Assembly: GCF_026262505.1 (NCBI RefSeq)
Contig: NC_067203.1
Span: 15,202,392-15,266,391, forward strand
Direction: 5' to 3'
Length of the DNA: 64,000 bases
Source of the DNA: Trichomonas vaginalis G3
Taxonomy: Eukaryota; Parabasalia; Trichomonadida; Trichomonadidae
Part shown: positions 33,912 to 43,393 of the stretch, in pieces
Layout: each line of letters starts with the position of its first letter
Numbering within the stretch: position 1 is the first letter of the stretch
Notes under the pieces: generated by a model
Seen by the model: only the letters and a program-made list of their open reading frames with translations
The model's database searches: none
Told to the model about the DNA's origin: nothing
Made by a program: the position numbers and the translations under genes

Positions 33912-34385
33912 ATGAAACACATGCAAGATTGCAAGTTCTTTTCATACAATGCTCTCGCTACTGCCATCAAGAATGAGTTCAATGGTTCTGCAAACGTCAA
34001 TGTTATCTTTAACAAGAAGTTTGTGAAAGAATCTAAGTTTGGTCAGTATGTCAGACCATTAGCTATCGTCATTGACCGCAAACGTTATACTTCACAAGAG
34101 TTAGCAGTAGTTTTGAAACAAAAGGGTTTCTTCGTGAATGTCAAAGATACACACTATACTGTCATAAAGAACTCTAACGTTGACTTCTTCAGTATTGCTT
34201 TAAATCTTTCCGAACAGAAAGAATATAAGAAGGGTGAAATAAATGTGAAATATTATCCTTCATCTCTGAAGACAATAACGAACAAAGATGTTATACAAAA
34301 GTTCTTACCAAAGGTTGAAGAAGCTTCTATTGACATTGACGAAGGAAGTGAAATGGTTGAAGAAATTGACCCTGAAGCTATTTAA
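33912..34385 (+). CDS. Maverick protein of unknown function, 157 residues
   Basis: Intact ATG frame. Mixed alpha/beta N-terminal 110 residues (FSYNALATAIKNEFNGSANV, RPLAIVIDRKRYTSQELAVV) and a very acidic C-terminus (EEASIDIDEGSEMVEEIDPE). No family recognised. It is followed by AGGTGA repeat copy 2. Confidence 0.6.
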   Translation: MKHMQDCKFFSYNALATAIKNEFNGSANVNVIFNKKFVKESKFGQYVRPLAIVIDRKRYTSQELAVVLKQKGFFVNVKDTHYTVIKNSNVDFFSIALNLSEQKEYKKGEINVKYYPSSLKTITNKDVIQKFLPKVEEASIDIDEGSEMVEEIDPEAI

Positions 34386-34398
34386 CCAAAAATATATT

Positions 34399-34436
34399 TT
34401 TGGTGAAGAGGTGAGATGTCACCTGTTTTCTCACCT
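34399..34436 (+). repeat. AGGTGA repeat, copy 2 (forward)
   Basis: GGTGAAGAGGTGAGATGTC then CACC half-sites. It lies between the 3' ends of two convergent genes. Confidence 0.9.
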
Positions 34437-34445
34437 CATTCTCTC

Positions 34446-34492
34446 TTCGTTAATGTTGTCGTGACTTCTTCGTTAATGTTGTCGTGACTTCA
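34446..34492. repeat. 23-bp tandem duplication
   Basis: The word TTCGTTAATGTTGTCGTGACT is repeated twice head to tail in the spacer between convergent Maverick genes. Confidence 0.8.
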
Positions 34493-34508
34493 TTCTTCCT
34501 CTTTGAAG

Positions 34509-35315
34509 TTATAAATATTCTGTTATTTTTTCCTTCAGTAATGGTAAGTCTTCTTTGAAGGTAAGTATTGTGCAACCTTTGATGTCATAGTGTGTTTGAG
34601 GAAGAGTATTTTTGACAATTTCTTTTATTTGCTCATTCGGTGTCATTGAAATCGGTAAGTTTTCACGATAGAACCAGTTTCTGTCAGATTTATATATTTT
34701 AGCAAGGTCGTAAAAGCTTTTGTTGTTTCTTCTGACTAAATGCAACATAACCATATCTTTATCTTCTTCATTCTCCAACTCTTCAGTATAAATCATATAC
34801 TTATAGTTCTTTTCCTTTCCTTTTGGTACTGAACGCGGTATTCTTTTCTGTATGCTTTTGTCTTTGGATTCAATGACTTCATCTTTTGCTTGAAGTTTCT
34901 TTTCCATCTGTTCGCGTTCTGCTTTATATAGTTCATCTAACATCATGAAAATATAACAAGCATAACGAGGTGAAGCCCACATTGCTACAGCATTTACTAA
35001 AAGTCTATGAACATAATAACCTTTCAAACCAGGTGCCAAATTCTTGCGATTTTCGTACGGAATCTCTTCCCTCGGTTTTCCGAGGGAAGCAATCATATGA
35101 GGAAATTCTTCTAAAAGTTCTTTTGCCTGTTGGTTTTCAAACCAATGATATGCTTGCTTTGTAGAACGAAGAGCGTTCATTATACTTTGCATTTGATACA
35201 TATCATCTTTGACTGAACGAATGAGTCTCAATTGTTTGTTATACTGTATGTATTCGTATTCTTCATTTATGGCTTCATGAACGATAGCAGTTGTTGTGTT
35301 CTCTAATGTTGACAT
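34509..35315 (-). CDS. KilA-N domain protein with DUF3627-like tail
   Basis: 268 residues, intact. Residues about 50-140 match the KilA-N DNA-binding domain (KQAYHWFENQQAKELLE, GYYVHRLLVNAVAMWASPRY, FMMLDELYKAE). A charged helix follows, then a C-terminal domain (YKYMIYTEELENEEDKDMVM, LHLVRRNNKSFYDLAKIY) like the DUF3627/MSV199 tails of large DNA viruses. Likely a sequence-specific regulator or replication-associated DNA binder of the element. A perfect 10-bp GC hairpin (35066-35089) lies inside the coding sequence. A TTTTTATCCGG motif precedes the start. Confidence 0.8.
   Translation of the reverse strand: MSTLENTTTAIVHEAINEEYEYIQYNKQLRLIRSVKDDMYQMQSIMNALRSTKQAYHWFENQQAKELLEEFPHMIASLGKPREEIPYENRKNLAPGLKGYYVHRLLVNAVAMWASPRYACYIFMMLDELYKAEREQMEKKLQAKDEVIESKDKSIQKRIPRSVPKGKEKNYKYMIYTEELENEEDKDMVMLHLVRRNNKSFYDLAKIYKSDRNWFYRENLPISMTPNEQIKEIVKNTLPQTHYDIKGCTILTFKEDLPLLKEKITEYL
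35066..35089. repeat. GC-rich hairpin in the KilA-N gene
   Basis: Arms CTTCCCTCGG and CCGAGGGAAG with a TTTT loop. It is coding in frame (SLGKPREE). Confidence 0.85.
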
Positions 35316-35330
35316 TACTGTCTTTACATT

Positions 35331-35341
35331 CCGGATAAAAA
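35331..35341 (-). promoter_or_regulatory. TTTTTATCYG-type motif
   Basis: TTTTTATCCGG on the minus strand, 15 bp before the ATG at 35315. Confidence 0.45.
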
Positions 35342-35403
35342 ATAAATAAAAATAAAACTAACTTTATTTTTCTGTGTTAAACACTATTTCTTCACAACAT
35401 TAA

Positions 35404-35413
35404 ATTTTATCCT
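35404..35413 (+). promoter_or_regulatory. TTTTTATCYG-type motif
   Basis: TTTTATCCTG-like word, 7 bp before the ATG at 35421. Confidence 0.35.
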
Positions 35414-35420
35414 GTATGAA

Positions 35421-35615
35421 ATGACTTTAAAAAGATTATTGACTGACTTCGAATACTATCTCATTGACGCACTGACAGACCCTCAAAACTGTGTTGAAAG
35501 TTCTTTAAGCTTTAAGATTGAAGGTACGACGCATTTTGTCTTCACTTACGTATTGAAAGAATATGACCGTTATCATAACGAAGTGAATCAAACACTAATA
35601 AAAATTTGTAGATAA
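35421..35615 (+). CDS. Small Maverick protein, 64 residues
   Basis: MTLKRLLTDFEYYLIDALTD onward; mixed helix/strand, no family recognised. It is followed 11 bp later by another small gene on the same strand. Confidence 0.45.
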   Translation: MTLKRLLTDFEYYLIDALTDPQNCVESSLSFKIEGTTHFVFTYVLKEYDRYHNEVNQTLIKICR

Positions 35616-35626
35616 ATTGGTTAACA

Positions 35627-35794
35627 ATGAATATTTTAAACGTGAAGACCCAAACACTGCTGGAAGATGATGAAGAATACAGACAAGTTATTGAAAAAAA
35701 TAACGCAAGATTAGATGCAATAGAAAAGAAGTTTAATGAATGTCTTACAAACACGTATGAATATCTTATGCAGTGGGAAGCCAGATGGAAATAA
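35627..35794 (+). CDS. Small Maverick protein, 55 residues
   Basis: ATG at 35627 to TAA at 35792-35794. Starts MNILNVKTQTLLEDDEEYRQ and ends EYLMQWEARWK: an acidic helix with an aromatic end. Forms a pair with the gene at 35421. No family recognised. Confidence 0.45.
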   Translation: MNILNVKTQTLLEDDEEYRQVIEKNNARLDAIEKKFNECLTNTYEYLMQWEARWK

Positions 35795-35835
35795 ATTTAC
35801 GTCAAATATGCAATTTATAAAATCTTATGTCGACA

Positions 35836-35909
35836 GGCTACGTAGCACAGTGGTCTAAAGGTGGTGTTATGGAGGGGTCAGGGTCTGTGTTCGAACAGCG
35901 ACGGGCGCC
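35836..35909 (+). tRNA. tRNA-like relic (pol III box A and box B)
   Basis: 74 bp. A box-A-like TAGCACAGTGGT (35843-35854) and box-B-like GTTCGAAC (35889-35896) are spaced as in tRNA genes, and the 3' end CGGGCGCC is followed by T-runs. The acceptor stem pairs at only three or four of seven positions and the T-arm and anticodon arm do not fold canonically, so this is a degenerate tRNA or tRNA-derived promoter rather than a working tRNA. Confidence 0.3.
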
Positions 35910-35976
35910 GTATTTTCTTATTTTCTTTATTTGTCTTGTTTGTCGTGAATAAAAATGTGTCATAAAAGTGCTCTAT

Positions 35977-36039
35977 CTTCCACGGGAATAAATAAAAAAT
36001 TTACTTTATTTCTTCTTTATTTCTTTGTTCCCGTGGAAG
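35977..36039. repeat. 12-bp inverted repeat with AT-rich loop
   Basis: CTTCCACGGGAA (35977-35988) and TTCCCGTGGAAG (36028-36039), perfect arms with a 39-base loop that is itself rich in AAATAAA/TTTATTT. It lies in a 650-bp non-coding stretch near the element centre, together with AGGTGA copies 3 and 4. Confidence 0.85.
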
Positions 36040-36150
36040 AAGGGTTTTTGCCGTTTTTTCTCAGCCGAAATCAACGATTTTTTATTTTTGGAATCCTTAG
36101 CGAATGAGGAATCTTTTCTCTCGTGTGGAAGCTTTGACCTAAAATATTAA

Positions 36151-36200
36151 TTTAGGTGAAGAGGTGAGATGTCACCCGTTTTCTCACCTGTTTTCTCACC
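36151..36200 (+). repeat. AGGTGA repeat, copy 3 (forward)
   Basis: Same core as copy 2 with three TCACC-type half-sites. It is followed by CTAGTTATTTTATAA, which is shared with copy 4. Confidence 0.9.
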
Positions 36201-36329
36201 CTAGTTATTTTATAAACGTTTTACATGGTAAACGTTATTTTTTTAAATTTTGTGAAACTCAACGGTTTGACAAAGCCCTAAAAATTATTTTACTCAGAAT
36301 TTTGTTGCTAAATTCAATAAAAAATAATG

Positions 36330-36379
36330 TTTAGGTGAAGAGGTGAGATGTCACCTGTTTTCTCACCTGTTTTTCACCC
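36330..36379 (+). repeat. AGGTGA repeat, copy 4 (forward)
   Basis: Nearly identical to copy 3, including its AT-rich right flank. The two are about 180 bp apart, close to the midpoint of the element. Confidence 0.9.
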
Positions 36380-36439
36380 TAGTTATTTTATAACGTTTTT
36401 ACATGAATTGTACGATGTATATTTGAAATCCTAAACAAT

Positions 36440-37353
36440 TTCGTAGCTTCTATTTCTTCGCTGAGGATATCAAAGTTTTAACAATACCGAAGGTTTCTTT
36501 ATACTTCTTCTTGACGTCAGATAGAAGGAAATCTTCTGCTGTTGGATAGTTTTTTTTGTCAGAAATTCTAACATGTTCATTTTATCTTCTGCTGGCTTTT
36601 CTGCTTCTTTCTTTAAGTCAGCATAGTCGTTTCGCATTCTTTCTATCTTTTGACGGAGTAGTTATATTTCCTTAGTGCTGCTTTAACATTTTGAACATTG
36701 TGGGTTCATTTTTGCGTTATATTCTGAAACCTTACCTGCTAAAACAACCAAGGCGTCAATGGTTTTCTTTAACTCAACATAGCGGGTCTTATTTGTTCAT
36801 TCCATACCTTACCTCTTCTATCTTTATCTCTTATCTGCCATACACATTCTGCAACTAACGAAACAAAGTTGTCGTAGGTCTTAAATTCTTCAGATTTATA
36901 TATGTCAGAAATATTCTTATATACCATGTCGCAATCTTTGTCCATAACCTTATGGTTGCAATGAAAACCAAGGAATTCATAATTTACCTTTCGTATGAAC
37001 TTCTTTATTTCTACTGAGTCAGTTGCTTTGACTTCAATTTCGTCAAATTCGGGAATGGTTAGTTTTTGATGCTGAATTTCAGGCAATTTGGGCAAATGGT
37101 CAATAATGTCCTGCATGTCATAAAGATATTCTTCATTTTCTTCATCTTTCGCACTACAGTCTAAATTACTTGTTAAAAGTTCTTGCTTTATCTTCTGGAT
37201 TTCTGTTTCGAAAGTAAATGAAGAAGGAATGAAGCTTTTCATTTCTACCAACATTGACGTAGGATTCATGACTAACGAGTTTGGTGAAGTTGTTGTGGAC
37301 AGAGTCCCGCCGTTCGCGGCTTGAATTGTTGTTGTGCCGATTGTTGAAATCAT
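36440..37353 (-). pseudogene. Maverick gene of unknown function (about 300 codons)
   Basis: The N-terminal part is Thr/Ser/Asn-rich (MISTIGTTTIQAANGGTLST), followed by an alpha-rich domain (FIRKVNYEFLGFHCNHKVMD, FVSLVAECVWQIRDKD) and a C-terminal coiled coil (MRNDYADLKKEAEKPAEDKM). No family recognised. Broken, several breaks toward the C-terminus; the 3' boundary is approximate. Confidence 0.5.
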
Positions 37354-37438
37354 ATCTTTACATACAAAATAAAAAAAATAAATAAAAATAAAACTAACTT
37401 TATTTTTTCTATCTTAAGGAAATTCATGAAAATTCAAG

Positions 37439-37469
37439 AGACCCAAAGGGTCTGAGCCGCTAAGCGGCT
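37439..37469. repeat. Two adjacent GC hairpins
   Basis: AGACCC-AAA-GGGTCT (37439-37453) is followed immediately by AGCCGC-TAA-GCGGCT (37455-37469). They lie 2 bp before AGGTGA copy 5. Confidence 0.85.
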
Positions 37470-37470
37470 G

Positions 37471-37520
37471 AGGGTGAGAAAAGAGGTGAGAAAACGGGTG
37501 AGATGTCACCTCTTCACCTA
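37471..37520 (-). repeat. AGGTGA repeat, copy 5 (reverse)
   Basis: Reverse complement of copies 1-4. This is the first copy on the right side of the centre. Confidence 0.9.
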
Positions 37521-37629
37521 AATTATATTTTTGGGTCATTTACGCTCATTACGAAGAAGAAGTTTCGACAAAACATTTACGATGAAATCATGACAAAACA
37601 TTAATATATAAAATTCATGAAAATTCATG

Positions 37630-37679
37630 AGGTGAGAAAAGAGGTGAGAAAACAGGTGAGATGTCACCTCTTCACCTAA
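37630..37679 (-). repeat. AGGTGA repeat, copy 6 (reverse)
   Basis: Reverse orientation, about 160 bp from copy 5. Both are followed by AAATTATATTTTTG. Confidence 0.9.
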
Positions 37680-37708
37680 ATTATATTTTTGCCAAATAAA
37701 TGGTTCAT

Positions 37709-38211
37709 TTACTCACAATATTTTTGTACAAAACGACCCCAAACTTTTAACTTCTTTTCTGCAGCTTCTAATGCTATCTTAGCGAGTTCATATTCTCTAA
37801 ATTCTCTCTTTAAATCTTCTTGTTCCCATTGGTCTAGTTCGTATGGGGAATCTCTATAACCATAACATATCTCACGTTCATGTTCTAATTGTTTTTCACA
37901 CATTTTTCCAACTTCTTCTTCGAACAAAGGTTTAGCATTCTCCACTGTATCTTCGAGTTCTCTTCATCTAACTTCTCATGAACTTTCTTGTCTATGGAGT
38001 CCATAATTTTTTCAACTGCTATTGCAATATTTTGGAGAAGCCCACATGCTATATAGTTTATAAGTCTTGGGTCTACATACGTTCCTAACCTGTTTATTTC
38101 ATCAGAATTCCTGCATGAATTTTGTATAAAAGCAACCGTCGAATTCCGGCGGTTGCTATATTCTTCACAAAATGCCTTATAATACTCTTCCCAGGACTTA
38201 TTTTCCAACAA
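37709..38211 (-). pseudogene. Maverick alpha-helical protein
   Basis: About 165 codons: an N-terminal part (SWEEYYKAFCEEYSNRRNST, VDPRLINYIACGLLQNIAIA) and a charged helical end (EDLKREFREYELAKIALEAA, KVWGRFVQKYCE). No family recognised. The start codon is uncertain because the first clear codon is TTG. Broken, about one break. Confidence 0.5.
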
Positions 38212-38250
38212 CTTCTAAAGTTTCCTAAACTGTGACACATATTTGTTGCA

Positions 38251-38358
38251 TTAATGTAACCATCCTTGTTCTACGAAGACTTCAATACCGTTATAAGTGC
38301 CTTTTGTGAATGTTTCACCATTAGATTTGTTCGTGAATGTTTTTGCTTCGACTGACAT
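38251..38358 (-). CDS. Very small Maverick protein, 35 residues
   Basis: ATG at 38358 to TAA at 38251. MSVEAKTFTNKSNGETFTK then GTYNGIEVFVEQGWLH: compact, beta-rich, aromatic end. The upstream T-rich block with TTTTTATTTTG is like that before the gene at 37353. Confidence 0.4.
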   Translation of the reverse strand: MSVEAKTFTNKSNGETFTKGTYNGIEVFVEQGWLH

Positions 38359-38444
38359 TTCTGTTCTTACATACAAAATAAAAAAATAAAAAAAATAAAA
38401 CTAACATTATTTTTGGTCTTTTGTGAAAATTCACGAAAATTCAT

Positions 38445-38494
38445 GAGGTGAGAAAACAGGTGAAAAAACGGGTGACATCTCACCTCTTCACCTA
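38445..38494 (-). repeat. AGGTGA repeat, copy 7 (reverse)
   Basis: Reverse orientation, between a small gene start (38358) and the integrase end (38594). Confidence 0.9.
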
Positions 38495-38593
38495 AACATT
38501 ATTTTTGGTGTAAATTTATGACAAAAATAAATGGTACCATTAATAATACATGACTGTTCTCATTCATGTCTGATTTACATCTAATGAAAAAGT

Positions 38594-39676
38594 TTAGAAG
38601 AATTTTCTTATTCTTTCTGGCATATTTTTGTCTTTCCAGTACTCCCGCTCTAATGGTCCCAGATGTGTTGGCTTCGACTCTCTCAAGTTCTTAGATGGTA
38701 TAACATCTTCAACGCCTCCTTCATATCTTACTTTATAAGTGTCATCGTTTGTGTTATAGCCAAGTATTTCAATAACCACTCCTCGCTTTGCTTCGTCAAT
38801 GGTTTCAGCAAGTTTGCCATTACTACTTTCGACTAATTTATGTCGAGGGTAAAATGCTATGGAGTCGTCAGCAGCTTTTATAAGATATCCATTACCTTGC
38901 GTAGAGTCTACGATATAATAATTTCGACTTAACCTTAAACGTTTCTTTGTCAACGGTTTGTCGTCAAGAACTACACGAACTTTTGTACCAGGAATGAGAG
39001 TAAATTGTGTTGAATTTCTGATATTTTGTGTTTGACTTCGTTTCTTTGTATATACTTTTCTTCTTGTTGTTGTGTCATTGAATTTGGTGTATGTCCTGTT
39101 GTAGAATGTGTTGAGGAATTGTAAACTTCGATGAAATGTTTCATTGTTTCTTCGGTAAAGTCTCGCTCTTGATTAAATCTCTGAGAGTCTTATGAAGCGG
39201 TTAATGATACCGAGTATGTTATGGTTATGGTCTTCAGTAGTGTAGTGAGTTATGTTATGCTTAATGAGAAATTCTGTGATTTCGTTGCTGAGGTATGCAC
39301 CGTCTTGGTCTGATGTTAAAATACTTGGGCTATGTTCTGCTACAAACTTTTGTAAAACTCTTAACACTTCACGAGTTCCTTTATTTTTCATTATATACGC
39401 AAAAGCTTTACGAGTGTTAACATTAATGAAGATGAGGAATGGGTTATGTCCTCCTTTTCTGCTTTGAATGAGAGTGTCAAATTGGTATGCGTCAGGCGTG
39501 TTGGAGTAAATTGGTAAAAAGTAGTCGTAAGGGTTTATTTTTGTTTGATGTACAACATTTTTGTCAAAGAACCTTTTCACTTCAGCTCTGTTAGTAAATC
39601 CCCAACTCTTTGCAGCTTCATTGAACTTCTTAAATGACCTCCATGGATGTTGTTCGAATACTTCTTTCAAGCTCAT
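38594..39676 (-). pseudogene. INT: Maverick integrase (retroviral-type DDE) with chromo-like tail
   Basis: About 355 codons. N-terminal zinc-free helical domain (MSLKEVFEQHPWRSFKKFNE), then the DDE core with QFDTLIQ, INVNTRKAFAYIM, SILTSDQDGAYLSNEIT and DHNHNILGIINRF, a linker with YNSSTHSTTGHTPNSM, and a C-terminal chromo/SH3-like domain (YKVRYEGGVEDVIPSKNLRE). The order matches the Maverick c-integrase that cuts and joins element ends. Broken, about two breaks. Confidence 0.9.
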
Positions 39677-39711
39677 TTATGTAAAGTTAAAGATTTTATT
39701 CTAGGCTCAAG

Positions 39712-39728
39712 CGCGTTCATTGAACGCG
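39712..39728. repeat. GC-rich hairpin over the fibre stop codon
   Basis: CGCGTTCA and TGAACGCG separated by one base; the stop codon of the fibre gene lies in the left arm. Confidence 0.8.
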
Positions 39729-42600
39729 GTACCATGCGAATATAGTCACAAATGGTGGCATATAATCTTCACCCGAGCCTGTTGGATTTGTTGTGAAAGT
39801 GTGTGAATGATTTCCTGTGGTTCCACAGAAAATACCTGTGCTTGAATCTACTGGGTCACTTGAAATATCATATCTATGCATTCCCTGTCTATCCGAACCT
39901 GCTGCAAGATTTGTATAACCTCTTTTTGTTATTGAATGTGAATGACTACCTGTTGTGTTTGTAGTTCCTGTATGAGTGTGCGGTGGAAGGTTTGCTTCTT
40001 TAATTTTCTTCGAACACCTGTTTGCTTTGAAGAGTTCGCACAGTATAAGAATTTATCTACAATCTGCTCCACGTACCGAAACCCAGAACTGTTGCTGGAT
40101 TTATTGAGTTCATTGACGTATAAATAGAGCCTGCAGGATATAATGTTTGAAGTATTTCAGTCTTTAATGTTTGAAGCTCTGTTTTGTCAGCCTTCTTGTC
40201 ATATAAATCTTGAGCAGTGAATTTAATATTATATTCATCCTTCATGACATAAACATCTTTACATCTAATGTTTCTCATCGTCGTTATGTCGTCATCCGAT
40301 GTTAAACCTTGTGGAAAGTTAGGAGGTTTACAATATAATGCATCCCCACCAGTTTCTTCAACCGTTCCTTCAATACTTTCTATAGCAACAGTTGTAAAAC
40401 TTGTATGTGTATGGTTCTTGTCAGCTTTACTGTCTAACATTGCTGGTAGTTCATGGGTTTCAAAGTTTCTGGCATGACCTTCAATGTTCATACATTTACT
40501 ATTTAAGGAGTTTAGTGTATCTTTTACGCTTGTACTTGGATTCTCTAAAGGTGCACTTGAACCAAGGGTATAGTTCAATATTATGTCGTCTGCTCTAACA
40601 GTAGTGAAGAATTTATGTGTATGGTTCTTGTCGGCTTTACTGTCTAATGTAGCTTGAAGTTCATTTATATCGGAGATGTTGTGTTTATGAGATTTCAAAA
40701 CTTTGTTCATTGCTTCGAGTTCAACTTTGTCAGCTTTACTTTTAATAGCATCTTCAAACGTTATTTTTGACTTAACTCTCAAAGTAAATCTTGGTTCAAC
40801 TAATACACCTTTAACAGAGAAAGTAGAGGCATAAATTTCATCGTTATAACTAAATGCTTCTGGTGCTTTACCCGTGTCATACTGTACAGTACAGCTTATG
40901 TCATAACCTTTAGCACGAATGTATTTATATCTTCTTTCATTGGGGTCTTCCGTCTTCACTTCTTCAGTTCGTGTTAAATATCCATGGTAGTCCGTTATAA
41001 TCTGTTCGTCTGAAGTTATATAATGAACGTGGTTTTTATCTGCTTTTTCGGCTAATTTCTCTTCTATCTCATTTATTTCAAGTTCATGCCTACCACCACC
41101 TCCCGAAGAAGTATTTTTCTTCAGCTCTTGAAGAACGTCCACTTCGCCATCTTTGGTGTCAATAATGAGACTTTGTGTTAAAACCTTTCCTGTCTTAATG
41201 GATGTTTGTAAAACTTCTTCTTCACCGTGTTCGGGGTCATGGTCGTCATCATATCTTGTGAAATCAGAGATGTTGTCAAACATTAAGCATATCTGTCTCA
41301 AAAGTTCTGCTATTTGAAACTGGAACGAAAGATATACAGAACTTTCATCATCTCCTAAAGTCAAGTCTGCTTTCTTAAGTATTTCTTGAATGTATGCAAT
41401 GAGAACAGAGTACCTTGGAAAATATTCGAACAATATTTCATTAGCTGTTGGTTTTGGTGGTTCTTTTGGAGTTTCTGTTGTTTCAGTTCCTTCTGTAGGT
41501 TCTGTTGGAGTTTCTGCATCTCTTGACTTCAATGCTCTTGCTCTCAAAGACCTAAATGTTAGAGCACCGGGTTTTACAAAGGACTTTATAAATGCTTTAA
41601 TAGTTCCTGGTAAGTTATTGTTAGCATTAAGTAAGTTCCTTATGCTTCCATCATGTACGTCCATAGCACTATGTAAAAAATCTATACTTTTCTTGTAGTC
41701 AGCAATAGACTGACTGTGATTTTTTAAAGATTTGTCAATACCTTTAAGCCAATCTTCATGCATGTCTGATACTGAGCCAAGAATATCATTTGCTTCCTTT
41801 AGTGTATTTTGTGCTTGTCGTAAAGTATCCAATCCCGTACGTGCATTGTTTGCTATACGTCTTACAGTATCTATTTGACTCCTTGTTTCTTGCATCCAAC
41901 CAGATAAAGTTTTAATAGTATCCGAACCATTTGAAATGAAGTTCAAAGCATTTTTAACGTCATTTAAAGCTTCTTCACCAAGTACAGCCCATATCTTTCC
42001 GATTTGGTATTGAAGAACTCCATATGAAGCAGCTGTTAAACCAGTATTTATAAGGTCCCATATCCATGATTTAGCAGTTTTTCCATCCTTTCCATCCTTT
42101 CCATCCAAACCGTTTTCGCCTTGAGGTCCTTGTATTCCTTGAGGTCCTTGTATTCCTTGTGGTCCGGTGTCACCCTTCTCTCCTTTCAGTTCATCTTTAT
42201 GTTCGTTATAATATTCTAATGTCATAAGGTGTACATCATTACTGCTACCAGCAACGCCGAGAATTTGTTTCTCATTCATGACTAAATTCTTTAGGCATTT
42301 AATGTTGTCGTCAAATCGAAAGCTCTTTAACAATTCAATGAGAACATTTAATACTTTCACTAATGAGGCATCTACTGTAGAATTTATATATTGCACCGTT
42401 CCATCATTTATAATAGGAACTTTGCTTGTTGTAATGAATGGGTCATAAGTGTTAAAAGTATCGAAATCAATGACTTTTTTAGTTTTTCCATCGTCAATGA
42501 CTAAATCATTGCCTTCAATGGTTAAAGTTGAGTTTTCGTTTACTAGTTCATGTGCTCTTCTTGCTTCATTTGTTTCATACGCATATGCAGCAATAGTCAT
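39717..42600 (-). pseudogene. Maverick fibre with collagen repeats and phage-tail-like tip
   Basis: About 960 codons. An N-terminal domain (residues 1-140) is followed by collagen-like GDTGPQGIQGPQGIQGPQG repeats (about 145-175), a long coiled coil with a Pro/Thr linker (EPTEGTETTETPKEPPKPT), then three SKADKNHTH repeats separated by beta segments, AGSIYTSMNSINPATVLGFG and a His-rich tip (HTHTGTT, GSHSH, GNHSHTF) ending PPFVTIFAWYR. The KADKNHTH repeats, GFGTW block, HxH tip and PPF-end are hallmarks of bacteriophage tail fibre/gp10-type receptor-binding tips that bind metal through HxH. A host-attachment fibre is a strong inference. Broken, about one break. A GC hairpin overlaps the stop. 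Confidence 0.8.
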
Positions 42601-42617
42601 ATTTTAATGAGAATAAA
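42601..42617. promoter_or_regulatory. 17-bp divergent intergenic region
   Basis: It separates the ATGs of the fibre gene (minus) and the gene at 42618 (plus). Sequence ATTTTAATGAGAATAAA. Any promoter for either gene must be inside this spacer or inside the opposite coding sequence. Confidence 0.5.
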
Positions 42618-43393
42618 ATGTTGTTCTATTTGCAAAGTACAGACCCAAACGAATACGGAATAGTAAAGCTACAAACAAACTTAGGTCTTCAGAATGAAGC
42701 GCTTGCTTTCAGAGTTGTTGACTTCAATACTATCGCAACTTTTGTCATAACAGATGAAACAGATTTCATGGAGTTTGAAATAGATGGAAAGAAGCATGAA
42801 ATAAGATTTCACAATAATGTAGAATATAAGATGGAAACATTAGCTGGAGTGTTAAATGCGCTCATAAATACTACAATAAACAAGGAGAACGAAGAAAACT
42901 TAATGAATGTTAAACTTATTGCAGGAGTTTTGAAGTTCAGTTATGCGAAGGAGTTTAAGATAACACGAATGAGTCATAGAGTTCAATTGCTTCTGGGTGC
43001 ATACCATATGACATTTCCTTTGAAAAGTTTTGACAAAACGATTGAGATGAAATCTGTTCCATACGTATGTTATGGTAATTGTTTGTACATTGAGTCAAAA
43101 ATAGCTAATGTCACAGGTATTTCAGGAGTTAATAGTAAAGGTTCAGTAGAATATAAGTCTTTCTGTTATGAAGTAAATTCAATGTTCATTCCAAACGTTC
43201 CTGTCATAGCAACTCATTTAGGTAAATGGGTTCGCATTAGTCCTCATAATTTGAAAGACATGCAATTCAGACTAGTTGACTTTCAGGCGAGCCTGTAGAA
43301 CTGAAGGCACCAGTGCGAATGACTGTTGAAGTAGACTTTTTAGAAAATATTAAATGCAACAGCTTACAAGAGAACTCAGAGCTAAAAATATAA
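42618..43393 (+). pseudogene. Maverick structural-type protein, family member B
   Basis: Beta-rich protein (MLFYLQSTDPNEYGIVKLQT, FVITDETDFMEFEIDGKKHE, YVCYGNCLYIESKIANVTG). CLYIESKI corresponds to CLYIEAQL in member A. A further segment after the beta domain has a charged beta end. Likely a virion structural or spike-base protein by analogy with members A and C. Broken, about one break. It overlaps the start of the next gene. Confidence 0.5.

Noticed and set aside
35836-35909. Functional tRNA gene
   Set aside because: Acceptor, anticodon and T stems do not pair properly, so it is listed only as a relic.
25456-38494. AGGTGA repeats as simple gene-end terminators
   Set aside because: Copies 5, 6 and 7 lie between genes read in the same direction, and orientation follows the side of the element, not the direction of transcription.
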